Shown piece by piece: positions 1 to 10,960 of a stretch of DNA of 35,693 nucleotides. The position numbers and the translations under genes were made by a program. The stretch's first letter is position 1. Each line of letters begins with the position of its first letter. A model generated the notes under the pieces. The model was not told where the DNA came from, did no database searches, and saw nothing but the letters and a program-made list of their open reading frames with translations. This stretch comes from Emiliania huxleyi CCMP1516 (lineage: Eukaryota > Haptophyta > Isochrysidales > Noelaerhabdaceae), in the NCBI RefSeq assembly GCF_000372725.1, contig NW_005197951.1, forward strand, positions 24,162 to 59,854, given 5' to 3'.

Positions 1-929
1 ATTTGCGCCGCACGGTGCGAGCCTCGCTGTCTCCCCTCAGTGCCCACCACAGGGCGTCCTCCGCTTGAGCGGAAGGGTCCATGTCCGCTTTCGAGAATGA
101 CCGCAGAAGCAGCGCGGCGCGGCGGAGCGCGCGCATATTGAGCTTGGCGGCCAAACGCTATCGGCGCATTCGACACGACAAACTCGAGCAGCCAGCGACG
201 CCGACGGTTACAAACGTGCGAAGCAATAAAATAAAACGGACATCTACTAGGAGATGGGTAAAAAGGCAGGTCCCCGCCCTGCGATCTTTGTGCAGGGTTC
301 TTTGTGGGTGTGGTCGGCGACTAGCCGGGGTCGTCCTCCCGATGGGGGACTAGCACTACCACTAGCCGTCTTCCACATGGTCCCTCGGGTCCCTGCTGCT
401 CCAATCTCTTCGTACATCCTCCTGCTGATCTCCGCAAAGTCCTGCTCCCTCCCTCGTCTCGCCCTGCGCGTCTGCTCCGCCTCCCCGTCGTCTGCCCTGC
501 GTCGTCTGGCGACTGCGAAGCAAAAAATCTCTCCGTGTTAGCAAATTCTTCCAAGAGAGCTCTCTTGGTAGAAGCTCGTAGAACGGGTACGAGATGTATG
601 GGAGTATTCGCAAAGAGGAGCCCCGCCCCCGCACGACTCCGCAGGGGTTAGCAAAATCTTTCACGACCAAACCGCAAAAAAACTGGATGCCTTTGCGCTT
701 TCCGGAAAGCGCAACCACAAGCCACAACAGTCAACACTGGGCACGGGAGCACGGGACTCGTGGCGCGTCGCGATCTCACACCGACAGGTCAGGAACAGGT
801 AGAGGTACCACACAGGGAACGAGCACACCCTAAGGCACACCGTTGTTTGAGCCCCCAAGGAAATCGACGGCTTCAAATACATAATGGGGCGATTCTCAAT
901 ACACGGGGGGGTCGCCGATCCGACCGCCT
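1..929. other. intergenic, no gene seen
   Basis: No reading frame here has a recognisable domain or convincing codon structure, and the open frames overlap on both strands. The only structure I can name is one copy of a dispersed repeat near 252-322 (listed separately). The stretch lies downstream of the minus-strand kinase gene and may include its 3' untranslated region. Confidence 0.5.
252..322 (-). repeat. dispersed repeat, copy A
   Basis: Read on the minus strand, this segment runs through AAGAACCCTGCACAAAG, then a TCG/GGG-rich stretch and a run ending TTTTTACCC. Similar blocks occur on the plus strand at about 25217-25270 and 29090-29160, so this is one of three copies of a dispersed repeat family. 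I see no coding capacity in it. Confidence 0.55.
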
Positions 930-3123
930 TTAGAGCTCGGCGCACAGCTCCGCAAAAGACGGGCGGGCCTCGAGCGACTCGGCTGTGCACGCAGCCGCCG
1001 CGTGTCGGAGCGCCGCCGCCGCCGCCGCCGCCTCGCCGCCGCCAAAGGTTCCGTCGTGCGAGACCTGCAGGTGCGAGAGGAGGTCGAGCAGCAGCAGGCC
1101 GAACGAGCGCACCTCGAGCTTCTCGACGGCGGTGTGGCCGTGCCGGTCGTACGCGCACGCGGCGCCGAGGTCCGACAGCTTCACGACCTGCAGACAGAAG
1201 AGAGAGGTGAAAGCACGGTCAGACCACGACTGGACGCCGAGGCACGCGGCCGAACAACGGCCGACGTCGACAGGCCATGTCTCGGCTAGATGTCGGCTAG
1301 ATATCCACGGGCCCGTACAGCTGGGACGCGCCCGAGGTGCGCCCCTCTCGATTGCCGCCCCGCCCCCACCACCAAGCCACACAGACCCATGTTGGCCACG
1401 ATCTGCCAGTCGGTCGGCTGGATCTCGGCTACCTCTCGGCGCGGTGTGGGGGGGCCTCCGTCTCCGCGACGCGAAGCGTGTTGTGCAAGTAGATATCGCA
1501 GTGCGCGAGTCCGCGCGCGTGCAGCCACGCCCCAGCGCGAGCGACGGCACGCGCAACTTCTCTCGCCTGCAAGGCACGGCCGCGGGGCCGTCGTGGACAC
1601 ACATGGCACGTGTCGTGTCGCGGACACTGCGCCGCGCAGACGAGGGCCCAAGGACGCCTCGCGCCTGTGCCGGTGTGAGGCGGGCGTGCTTCCCCTCGAC
1701 GAACGCGTCGCGCGTCACCGACGCGAAGGACGGCGGGCCGCCCACCGCAGAGGCGCCTGGGGACATGCATGTCATTGGACGTGCGGCGGGCCGCCCACCG
1801 CCGAGGCTGGGGGAGTGGGGGCGAGAGTGTTGCGGGAGCGCCTACTGGTGCTCCGCACCCGCAACTCTCTCGGGCCATCTCTCGGGCCATCTCTCGGGCC
1901 ATCTCGGGCCATCTCGGCTGATCTCGGCTCTGCCTTCGAGCAGCTCGACCGCCATGCCGAGCGACGGCGTCTCCCACGCCGCGAGCGTGCGGACGAGGCT
2001 GGCGCAGCCGCCGGTCAGTCGCCCCATGAGCCACTCGCCGCGCGCGTCGCCGTCCGAAAACAGCTCCGCCGACCACAGCTTGCAGGCGACCTTCAAAAAA
2101 AGGTGGGAGGGGTGCGGGCGGCGGTGTGGTGAGAGACCTGCCCGCCCCAGCTTGCAGGCGACCGGCGTACCCTGCCACGTCCCGCGCTTGACCACCGCGC
2201 CCGAGCCGCGGCCCAGCTCCTCCTCCCCCACAGCCACCTGCGACGTAGACTCGGGAGGTGTGACAGTCCCGCCGGTAGGTGTGTCCTGTCCTGTGTGTCT
2301 GTGTGTCGCTCCAGTGTGGCCGTCTCTCCGCCTCGCCTAGCGTCCACCCCCATACCGCCTGCTGCCCAGCCGTGGCTGACAGTGCTTCGCCGCTCTGCCT
2401 CTCGATCTGATCTACCTCTCTGCCCGCCTCCGAGGCGTCCTTCAGAGTCGCCACCGCGTCGGCGGCTGCGTCGGCGGCGGAGAGGGCGGCAGCGCACAGG
2501 CGGGCAGAGTACGGGTTGCCTCCGAACGCGAACCATGCCAGCCGCGGGTGGCGAAAGGCGGCGGCGGGGAGGGTCTCCATGCGGTTGCAGGCGAGGCGCA
2601 GCATCTCGAGCGCAGGGATCGCCTCAATGAGTAAGTCGGCCGACACCGCGTCGAGGAGGTTGTGCGAGAGCATGAGCTTGCGCACGTGGCTCAGTCGGTG
2701 CGGAGCCCGCACCTCGGCGATCGCATTCTGCGCACAGATGAGCCAGCCCAGCTTTGGGGGGAGCGCCTCGCCGTCGAGCACGGCCAGCCCGTTCTCTTTG
2801 AGCGAGAGCATGAAGAGCGAGTCGGCTCGCGAGAGTGGGCCGCCGGCCGGCAGACCCCGGCCGCCGAGCGCGCAACCCGTCGCGAAGAGGACGCGCAGCC
2901 GCCCTAGCGTCTGCACGCCGTCGAGCGATTCGAGAGGGTTGCCTCCCACATCGAGCTGCTCCAGGCATGTCGCGCACAGGCCGATGCTGGCGGGAAGGCG
3001 CTTGAGGCCAGCCTTGCGGAGGTCGAGCCTGCAGATTGCAGCCAGCCGCGAGGCGGTGGGCTCGAGCCGCAGGAGGAGAGAGGCGGGCTCCTCCTCCTCT
3101 TCCTCTTCGCGCGCCGCTGACAT
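930..3123 (-). CDS. LRR-protein kinase, six exons, 461 aa
   Basis: Exons read 3123-2416, 2237-2163, 2090-1934, 1756-1665, 1566-1471 and 1187-930; joined they give 1386 nt with phases agreeing at every junction. Residues about 1-236 start with an acidic run and then leucine-rich repeats (LDLRKAGLKRLPASI type). Residues 237-461 are a kinase domain: glycine loop GRGSGAVV (245-252), VACK lysine 265, catalytic loop HCDIYLHN (366-373) and DLG (382-384). The usual HRD arginine is cysteine, and the lysine two residues after the catalytic aspartate is tyrosine, as in tyrosine-kinase-like or atypical kinases, so activity is uncertain. Two introns use GC donors. A CA microsatellite lies just upstream of the start. 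The role is presumably signalling; substrate and location are not visible, and I see no signal peptide or membrane segment. Confidence 0.85.
2076..2163 (-). repeat. 72-nt intron flanked by 16-bp direct repeat
   Basis: GGTCGCCTGCAAGCTG (minus strand) occurs across the 5' splice junction (2163-2148) and again across the 3' junction (2091-2076). The 72-nt intron (2162-2091) therefore begins with the same bases as the next exon. The intron is a multiple of three and has no in-frame stop, so unspliced RNA would stay open. The kinase glycine loop and VACK motif are contiguous only after removal. Confidence 0.85.
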
Positions 3124-3225
3124 CGTCAGATTGCGGTGCTGCAGATTGCGCTAGAGGACCTCAGATCAGAGTCGGCTTTGCGAGAAAAAAAAAGGCGGCG
3201 CGAACCGTGTTTACTTTACGGCCCG

Positions 3226-3421
<196 letters not shown>

Positions 3422-4133
3422 AGCCCCTTCCCCTTCCCCCTCAAGAGACAAGACCGCAAGCAAGGGCGAGGACACGCGTAGGCCGCGCACCTCTAGCGAA
3501 GCCCATGTGTGCGCTGTCGCGTTTTGGGGTTGGTCCTGCAACGGTGTCTCGTGCGGAGCAGTGGTGTGCTGCCGCGCGAGGGTTGCAGGCGTGAGGGTCG
3601 AGGGTACCTTTTCCCCCCTTTGCTATTAACAATGCTTTGGAATCTATGAACATGACCTCGAGTGGAGCCCCAGTCCTCGACAGGCTCATCGCCAGTGGAA
3701 TAGGGAGTCCACCGTGCTGCGAACCTGTCGCTGTCCCTTTTGGCAGTAGCACAGGAGAACTAGGAGAGCGCAACCAGTAGGAGGCCCGCGCCTGCCCCCG
3801 TGCCGCCGGGTGCAACTTTGTCCTACACGAGAGGGGAATCCCTGGGACCCTGCTGAGCCCTGGCCTCGACACCTCGACACCAAACCTCGACACCAACTCC
3901 GTGGCCGTCCCCGTGCGGGCGGCTCCGGTGGCCGCCGCGCCGGCCGCCCCGCGGGCCACCGCACCGCACCGCACCGCACCGCGGGCCACCGCACCGCCAC
4001 ACCGTCCTCAATGGGCATCGCCGTGCCGGCGGGTGCCCCTCCGGTGGGTGCCGCGCCCGCTCCGGTGGTCGCCTCGCCGGTGGTCGCCTCGAGCGGGTTG
4101 GCCGGCTGCGCCTGGCGTTCGAGATCTTGCCTC

Positions 4134-4180
4134 GAGCGACGGCTATGTTGATTCAGTCTGAGCGACGGCTATGTTGATTC
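4134..4180 (+). repeat. 21-bp direct repeat, period 26
   Basis: GAGCGACGGCTATGTTGATT(C) occurs at 4134-4154 and again at 4160-4180. The first copy runs into a stop, while the second leads into a good-looking open segment. The duplication therefore breaks what might once have been a continuous frame, or marks an exon boundary. Confidence 0.8.
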
Positions 4181-4400
4181 GCGCGACATTGAGGCGCTCC
4201 GCAACCAGAAGGGTGTCGGCGGCGAGTGGAGTGTGGAGCAGCTGCAGCAGCTCTCTCTGCGACACGGGCGCCTGTTCCTACCTCATGGCGCTGCGGGCTC
4301 GGCGGCAGTAGAGGGAGGGCCGAGGGACCATACCCCGCGACCATACCATACCCCGGAAAAGTTGGAACCCAGCGGGCAGACCTCTGCGCACCGTGGGTAA
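4162..4400 (+). CDS. possible upstream exon, unknown protein
   Basis: This open segment has natural-looking composition at its start (residues such as DIEALRNQKG and WSVEQLQQLSLRHGRLF) and becomes low-quality after about 4290. It could be an early exon of the PPR gene that follows, with a splice junction somewhere between 4280 and 4413, or the tail of a separate gene. I do not recognise the family. It lacks a start codon of its own. Confidence 0.3.
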
Positions 4401-5449
4401 TGTCCCCAGCGGCCCCCCGGGCCCGTGGTGGCGGCCGCGTATCGTCCCGGGGCGCCGCCGCGGCCCGCGAGATGTCCGCACACAACCGCCGCGGCGACTG
4501 GGCGGCGGCGTTGCAGATCTTTGCCACTGCCACTGCTGCCCTGGGCAACCGCACCCACAACGCCGCCGTATACGTCGAGGCGATCCGGGCGCACGGTGCA
4601 CTGGGTAGGCCGGCGCGGGCGCTCGACACCTTCCAGACGCTGCAGGCCTCCTCGCTGCCGCCCAGCCTGATCGGCTACACGGCGGCGATCCGGGCGTGCG
4701 CGACGGCGACGCACTGGCCGGTGGCTCTCTCGCTGCTGCAGGACGCGCGCGACGAGGGCATCGAGCCCGACACCGTCGCGCTGAACGCGGCGCTCGCGGC
4801 GTGCGAGCGCGGCGGCCAGTCGGACGAGGCCCTCCTCCTGCTGTCCGAGATGGAGGCCTCGCCCAGCGCGCCGCCCGACCGAATCAGCTACAACACCGCC
4901 ATCGCCGCCTGCTCGCGCTGCGGCGAGTGGCGGACGGCGCTGCGGCTGCTCGGCGAGATGGCGGAGCGGGTGCCGCCGGCGCCGCGCACTTCTCCCCGCC
5001 TCTCTTCTTCCCGCCGCCGCACCTGCCTCGCCGCTAGCTAGGTGCCTCCGCCGCGCAACACGCCGGACGCACACAGCTACGGAGCGGCTCTCTCCGCGTG
5101 CGAGAGAGGCGGGGAGGGGGGAGGAGGCGGTGTGGCTCCTCGAGACTCGCCCGAGGTGACCCGAGATCGCCCCGAGATTAGGAGGGCAGCCGGATGAGGC
5201 GCTGAGGCTGCTCGAGCGGATGCGGTCGGAGGGGCTGCGGCCAGGCCTCGCGCGCTCCATCTCTCGGCTGCATCTCGGCTGCGTCTCGGCTGTGTCTCGG
5301 CTGGCTCTCGGCTGTATCTCGGCCCTATCCCGGCTGTGCCTCGGCCAGGCCTCGTGCACTACCACGCGGTGATGCGTGCGTGCGCGACGCCAGCGCACTG
5401 GCCGATCGCCGCGTCGATGCTGCAGGACGATCTCCCCATCTCTCTCTCC

Positions 5450-5526
<77 letters not shown>

Positions 5527-5557
5527 CCTCCCTCTCTCTCTCTCTCTCTCCCTCCCT

Positions 5558-5596
<39 letters not shown>

Positions 5597-6483
5597 CCCC
5601 TCTCTCTCTCCCTCTCTCTCTCTCCCTCTCTTTCTCTCTCTCTCTCTCCCTCCTTCTCCCTCTCTCCCTCTCTTTCTCTCGCCGCCTCCTGCTACCTCCT
5701 CCCTCTCCCTCCCCTGACGACCCCCGCCAAGCTCGCTCCTGCAGGACGCGCGCGACGAGGGCCTGTCACCAAACACCGTCTCGACCAACTGCGCCCTCGC
5801 CGCCTGCGAGGCTGGCGGCGCGTGGCGCGACGCACTCGCCCTCCTCGACGAGGCCGCAGCACCAGACGCAATCTCCTTTCACACCGCTATCGCCGCCTGC
5901 CGCCGCGCGGGTGGTCGACCCGCCGCACGCGCGGCACTCCGACTGCTGAGCCGGATGCGAGCAGCGCACGTGCGCCCGTCGCTCCTCGCGCACCACCGTG
6001 GCTGCCTCCTCCCCCCTTCCCCCAAGCTCCGCCCGTTCACAGGTGCGCCCCTCCCTCATCGGCTACACGACCGTGATGAACGCGCTGAGCGCCGCCGGCT
6101 ACGTCCGCCCGGCGCTGCTCGTGTTCCGCGCCCTCTGCGCCGACCATGACCCCGACGAGCGGGCGGTGCACACGGCCCTCCGCGCCTGCGACGGTGCCGG
6201 CCGCCGGGCGGACGGGCTGGCGCTGCTTGCAGAGCTGGCAGAGTCGGGCGCCGCGGGGGAGAAGCTCGCGAGGCGCTTCCGCCCGCTGTGGGACGCCAAG
6301 GCGGCGGCGGCGCACAAGGCCCCGGCAGCCGCCGCCGCGGTGGCTGGAGGCAGCGGCAGGGGTCGGGGCCGCACGCGTGGTGGCAGTGGGCGCGGCAGCG
6401 CCGCCCCGCCGCAGTGGAGGAGGCGGAGCCGACGGAGTCGGAAAGGGCCGCCGCCGGAGCACGAGGCTGCGCGGGGCGAGTAG
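4400..6483 (+). CDS. pentatricopeptide repeat (PPR) protein, six exons
   Basis: Exons 4400-4969, 5042-5108, 5182-5244, 5349-5425, 5745-5969 and 6043-6483 join to 1443 nt (480 aa) with consistent phases. The product is a string of PPR helical-hairpin units (for example ISYNTAIAACSRCGEWRTAL, and LIGYTTVMNALSAAGYVRPA near the end), followed by an Arg/Gly-rich tail (RGRGRTRGGSGRGS). PPR proteins bind organellar RNA and act in its processing or translation, so a chloroplast or mitochondrial role is likely; no clear transit peptide is visible. The start is uncertain: ATGs at 4226, 4400 and 4472 share the frame, and I chose 4400 because upstream sequence looks non-coding in this frame. Donors are GT, GC, GC, apparently GA, and GT. 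The fourth intron carries a CT microsatellite and the third a CTCGGCTGCAT-like array. Confidence 0.85.
5437..5690 (+). repeat. CT microsatellite in a PPR intron
   Basis: A (CT)n run with CCCT interruptions fills most of the 319-nt intron between PPR exons 4 and 5 (5426-5744). Serine/leucine-rich or Arg/Glu-rich open frames across it on either strand are artefacts. Confidence 0.95.
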
Positions 6484-7191
6484 CTGTAGCCGCATCTGTG
6501 GAAGGTGCCGTTGGTCTTCAGCAGACACACTCTAGAGGGGCGCGGCGGTGTGCGACCGGTTCGTGTGCGGCCGCGGGCGGCGGCGGGTGAGAGGTGAGTT
6601 GAGCCGTGTGAACCCGAGCTGCACGATGCTCAAGTGTCTGTTTCTGTCTAGCTCTCAACGGGCCAGGCGCGAGAGCACACAGGGCTCAGGGGGAGGCGCG
6701 CAGACTCTCTGTGGTCTCTCTCACTCACTCTGCCCCACTGCGCGAAAAAGTTTCTCATGTCTATCCTTCTGGATGCGCTGGCCGGGCGCGACTACCTCTC
6801 TCTCGCGTTACTCTCGACATGGCCGCCCGCGGACGCCACATGCCGGGCGCCGCCGTCTCGCCGCGTCGTGGCCGGCCCCTCGTCTTCTCACCTGTGAGCT
6901 GTGTCGTGCACGTGGCGTGGGGGGAACGGTTTCGGTCGCCCTTCTCGTCGCTTTATGCGTGAATCGGGTCGCCGGGGTCGAGCCCCAACATTGCTGTTCC
7001 CACGTTGAGTCATTGACGTGTTCTGCATGCAGCAGTCAAGCGACAGACTGAGGACAGAGAGCCAGCCGTCTCAGACCTGCAACTCATCAGGGGACGTAGC
7101 CTGCCGTGGGGACGAACTTTTTTATGCTTCAGGAGAACTTCACCACGGCGTCAAGCTTTTCTCCAGATCTGCTTCCGCCTTCTCCCCCTTC
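6484..7191. other. intergenic, no gene seen
   Basis: This is the sequence downstream of the PPR stop codon. No conserved domain or coherent coding segment is visible on either strand. Confidence 0.45.
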
Positions 7192-7617
7192 TTACCCACA
7201 CGTTTTGGCGGCGGCTCCCGCAGAGGGGTATAACGACGCCCAGAGAGAGTTGCCGAAGCTTCCAGGTGAGGTTTGGGTGAGCGTCGTGTCGCGGGTGGAC
7301 GATCCGCCACCGCACAGCTCCGACAGCCATTTGCACAGTGCTGCTGGCTCAGCCTGATCGGAAGCCCCATGATTCTGCGCGCGCATCTGGTTCAGGTATT
7401 CTTTGCTTGGCGGCGCCGAGCTGGGCCGCTTGACCGCAGGCATGGGTGTGAGAGCGCGGACTCGGTGCCTGCAACCCGGCGTGGGCCGAATATTGCGAAC
7501 GAAAGGGGGCGCGCTCGCTTGCGCGGGGCGACCGAAAATAGCCGAAACACAAAGGGCCGCCCGGCAGATTATATTTCTTAGCGCCGGCAGCTCGAAGCCG
7601 CGCTCTCGCGCCCACAA
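7192..7617 (-). CDS. weak hypothetical ORF, 141 aa
   Basis: The middle of this frame (about 7270-7420) reads like protein, with KEYLNQMRAQNHGASDQ and ALCKWLSELCGG, and uses a balanced set of codons. The N-terminal third is less convincing. I do not recognise a family. It could be an exon of an unidentified gene or a remnant. Confidence 0.25.
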   Translation of the reverse strand: MWARERGFELPALRNIICRAALCVSAIFGRPAQASAPPFVRNIRPTPGCRHRVRALTPMPAVKRPSSAPPSKEYLNQMRAQNHGASDQAEPAALCKWLSELCGGGSSTRDTTLTQTSPGSFGNSLWASLYPSAGAAAKTCG

Positions 7618-7709
7618 GCGAATGCCCTCCCGTGCGAGCGAGGCGTGGAAGAGCAGCGAGACGGCCGCGACACGAGCGTTGTCGGCGGGGTCGCAGCGAG
7701 AGAGGGCGT

Positions 7710-7951
7710 GTTAGACCTATAAGCGTAAAGATAGGTCGGCGCTTCGTTCGACCAACTAGGCCACCGGCTCATCCAGGTCCTGAGGTGACTGGGGCGGGCA
7801 GGAGGGTGCGCCCTCCGAGAGGAGCTCCTGTTTTGTTAGACCTAAAGGGCGGCGCTTCGACCAACTATAGGCCACCTTTTGCGCGCAAAAGGTGGCCTAT
7901 AGAGGATACTAATTACTATAGTTGGTCGAAGCGCCGACCTTTAGGTCTAAC
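7710..7951. mobile_element. palindromic MITE-like element
   Basis: The 242-bp block begins GTTAGACCTA and ends TAGGTCTAAC. Inside it, a 36-bp arm at 7835-7870 is repeated in inverse orientation at 7916-7951 with one mismatch. A perfect 38-bp palindrome (7865-7902) is nested between the arms. A third, diverged arm-like sequence begins the block (7710-7762). There is no coding capacity. This is typical of a non-autonomous foldback or MITE element; I could not identify a convincing target-site duplication. Confidence 0.75.
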
Positions 7952-8287
7952 ACGTAACAGGGCGCGCCGCGAGCGAGGAGCTCCGTGGAGAGGTCGAGGA
8001 GGCGGGCGGGCGCGGGGGCGGCGGCGTGTTCGGCGAGGCGAGCGGCGGTGGTGGAGGCGGCGAGGCGGCGCGGCGGCGAAGACAATGCACATTGGCCTCG
8101 AGAGAAGATCGCCTGAGGGAGCATGAAGAATTTCTTTTTTGGCGGCAATCGCAGGAAGAAGAATCGACCGCGGAGCGAGTGACGGGTAATCGTGGCCGTG
8201 GCCAAGAAAATCAAAATATTAAGCTCTCTGTTTGGACCACGGTGAAAAACTCGACGGTTTTGGGCGTTTCAGAGCACGCTGAATCGA

Positions 8288-8386
8288 TTGGCTGAGCTAT
8301 AATTCTCGCCAGCCCTTTCCTTTCATAATTATTGACTCAAAACTCGATGATCGCGCGCGACTTTGGAGCCGTTATAGCTCAGCCAA
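8288..8386. repeat. 15-bp inverted repeat
   Basis: TTGGCTGAGCTATAA (8288-8302) recurs in inverse orientation at 8372-8386, with 69 nt between. It may be the remnant of a small foldback element or a transcribed hairpin. Confidence 0.6.
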
Positions 8387-8586
8387 AACGTTCCTCTCGA
8401 AAAGTTGACTTAGGAAGCCGCAAACGGCAGCTTCTCAAAGCCTCACCGGCGCTTATTCTCTTGATCTTTCAAAACCTAGGCCTGCGGCCAAAATTTTCTA
8501 AAGGCCGCTGCGCGGCCAGCGCAATGCGCAACCAGTCAGCGACCGACAGTCAGCAGCAGACTGTGACGATTGGCGGCCTCGCGCCC

Positions 8587-9300
8587 TCAGTCGACCTCCT
8601 CTACCAACTCCCCTGCCCAGCCCATATGCCTCATCCACGGTGGCGCAACCACTCGCGCAGGGAGAGAGAGAAAGTCGGCGATCTGCGCCGTGCAGATGAG
8701 CTCCGCCTCGTCTGCGTCGAGGACGCCCATCGCAGGGCTGTCATAGCGCCATTGCATATGACGTACTGCATGTTGTTCATTGCTTCGCAGGTGCCAAAGT
8801 CGAGGATAATCTCACTCAGCGATGGCGAAGGCTGCACTCCCGGCCGGCGGTAGGAGGGATGAAGGTTAATGTACTTCGCAGTGTACAGTGCCTTCCGGCG
8901 CGAACAGTGCCCGGGACGAAAGAGGAGGCGACGTCTCCCTCGTCCATGGACGGTGTAGCCAGCTTGAGAGACGGGAACGAACGGCGGTGAATCGCCGACA
9001 GCGGCGCCTTCGTTCCTTTCCAGTGAATCGCCGGCGGGTGCCCTGAGCGTTGTATCTGTCGGCCAGTTGCCGCACCGCCGGCAGCAGCTCCGCAGCAGCC
9101 GCCCAGATGGCGCCGGTTAGGACAGGAGCGAAGCCGCGTGGACACGGCTGAGCGACGCCGTGCGTCTCGTTTGGATGCTGCAGGCATGCCGGGCAGCGCG
9201 CGTGCTCCATCCATACCGTCGGGCGCCCGCCGACATCTTCGATTTCTTCGGCGTAGGGGACCAAAAAACCCTGAAAATTTTCTTCGCCTGCGGCGGGCAA
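8587..9300 (-). pseudogene. decayed coding remnant, unknown protein
   Basis: Three consecutive minus-strand segments look like real protein but lie in different frames. They are 9300 to about 9040 (VWMEHARCPACLQHP, TGAIWAAAAELLPAVRQLAD), about 9040-8755 (GYTVHGRGRRRLLF, SLSEIILDFGTCEAMNNM) and about 8755-8587 (VLDADEAELICTAQIADF, ending in a stop at 8587). No plausible introns separate them. A GGCGATTCAC repeat sits at the first shift. I read it as a frameshifted pseudogene or gene fragment and do not recognise the family. An alternative is a gene with very unusual introns. Confidence 0.4.
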
Positions 9301-9392
9301 TTAATTTCGATACTTTCGCTTTCACAGCTCTTTCACACGACTTTATCCGTCACTCGCTCCGCGGCTTGGTTGGAACAATCCGCTGTGGGCGA

Positions 9393-9430
9393 GGCTAGCA
9401 CACACTCCTCTCCTTAAAATCCCTGTGTGG
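9393..9430 (+). repeat. dispersed direct repeat, copy 1
   Basis: CTCTCCTTAAAATCCCTGTG, within a longer similar block beginning GGCTAGC, is shared with 10921-10960. Confidence 0.7.
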
Positions 9431-10360
9431 ACACTCTCTCACTCCGCGCTAACCTAAGCCCTCGAGACTAAGCCTCCCACCCTGTTCCCTGTACCCTCTG
9501 ATGCCTGAAGCAGAGCTGGGGTGGGGCTCGCACGCCCCGGGGCCCCGGCGCGGAGCCCGCGGGGTCCGTTTGAGGGTTTGCGATCTTCCTTTTTCTTTCT
9601 GTCAAAGTTGTAAAAGTAGTTGCTGTAAATTGATGAGTTTGGCGCCTCAACGCTCAACCGCAACCCCGCCACTGCGCCACAGTCAATCAGTCAGTGTTAC
9701 ACGCCTCCTAGCATGGAGGACGGGCCCACACGCACACACACGCTGCACACGATTGGCTCGGGAGCCGGCACGAGGCACAGTCACCGGCCGTAGCACCGGG
9801 TCCGGACTGCTGGACACACAGCACACAGCTCACAGGACAGCTCACGAGGTGGCGCTATGTAGTGGGGTTCTCAGGGACTGACACGGGAGAAGAAGGTGGA
9901 GCACAGGGACGGGGACACAGGACTCACGCACTGACATCCCACCCCGCGCCGGGGGCGGTGGCGCGCGCGAGCGCCGGGGTACTTTGGACCCGCAGTCTGG
10001 CAGGCGCCAGGCCACAGACCCGCCGGCAGAGCCTTGAGCCGCATCCGCGATCCGCGCCGGCTCTCAGAAGAGATCCGGCGCGGTGCTGACCGCGCCCTCG
10101 GACGTCGGCGCCACAGCACAAGCCATACAATGCACAGAGCTCTGGGAGGTAAAGTGTCAGTGTATATATTGTAGAGACCAACCATGTGCACAATATCTCT
10201 CAGTCTAGCTAAGCCTGGGAAGGCGATGCCAGGGCCGTACAGCAGCTTGATGGTGCTTCGCCGGCGTGCGTCCCGGAGCGGTGCCGGACGGTCGGTCCGG
10301 GGGAGGAAAATGGAGGACAGCGCCGACGCCGCTCTGATTCGACTTTTAACTTCAAACAAA

Positions 10361-10399
10361 GACAGTGGCACGCGCCACAGCGCGGTGCGTGCCACTGTC
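10361..10399. repeat. perfect 13-bp hairpin
   Basis: GACAGTGGCACGC and its exact reverse complement GCGTGCCACTGTC are separated by 13 nt. It lies in intergenic DNA. It could form a strong RNA or DNA hairpin; function is unknown. Confidence 0.8.
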
Positions 10400-10920
10400 A
10401 GGAGCAGATACGTCAGTTAGTTGTGTTCACGCCGGGATCGTGTCCTCCGCAACCTGCACAGACTTTAGGCTACAACAGTAGGTGAAACGTCTAAAGGACG
10501 AAAGAGGGGAATCGGCCCGACGGCGGGCGGAGAAGACGGGCACTAGACCAGAAAGGACTGGGAGAGTGTGAATGGAGGGAGGGACACGGTGGACCGGGAC
10601 ACGCGGTGGTTCGGACGCGCGTGATCGCGAGCATCGCACAACATCGCCATTTATCGCATTTTATCGCCAAATATCGCGCGGTATCGCGGTTGCGATATTG
10701 TGAAAGATTCCCTCTAGAGCAGGGCTAGTATATTGCGTGAACATCTCTCTCCGTCAACGTGAGACTCAAGCAGCCATTGCCCAGCCCCTTGCGCCTTGGA
10801 GTGTGAAGGCTTCGTAGCCCTCCGGTGTCCCTACTACTGAAGACCCGCAGGGCTGGAGGTGGAGCGCGAAAAAAAAAGGCGAGCGAGTGCTGGCCATAAC
10901 CCATATACAGGGTGGGCGAC

Positions 10921-10960
10921 GGCTAGCGCATCACACACCTCTCCTTAAAATCCCTGTGTG
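10921..10960 (+). repeat. dispersed direct repeat, copy 2
   Basis: This is the second copy of the block at 9393-9430, sharing CTCTCCTTAAAATCCCTGTG. The two copies bracket about 1.5 kb of non-coding DNA in direct orientation. Confidence 0.7.

Noticed and set aside
1842..2237. Unspliced reading through the kinase 72-nt intron
   Set aside because: Although open, it duplicates the VACKL segment inside the kinase N-lobe; removal restores the expected domain.
4283..5788. 501-codon minus-strand frame opposite the PPR gene
   Set aside because: Its Arg/Glu-rich part is the CT microsatellite read backwards, and the rest is the antisense of PPR exons.
9871..10395. 174-codon minus-strand frame
   Set aside because: No domain, irregular composition and no splice context; treated as chance.
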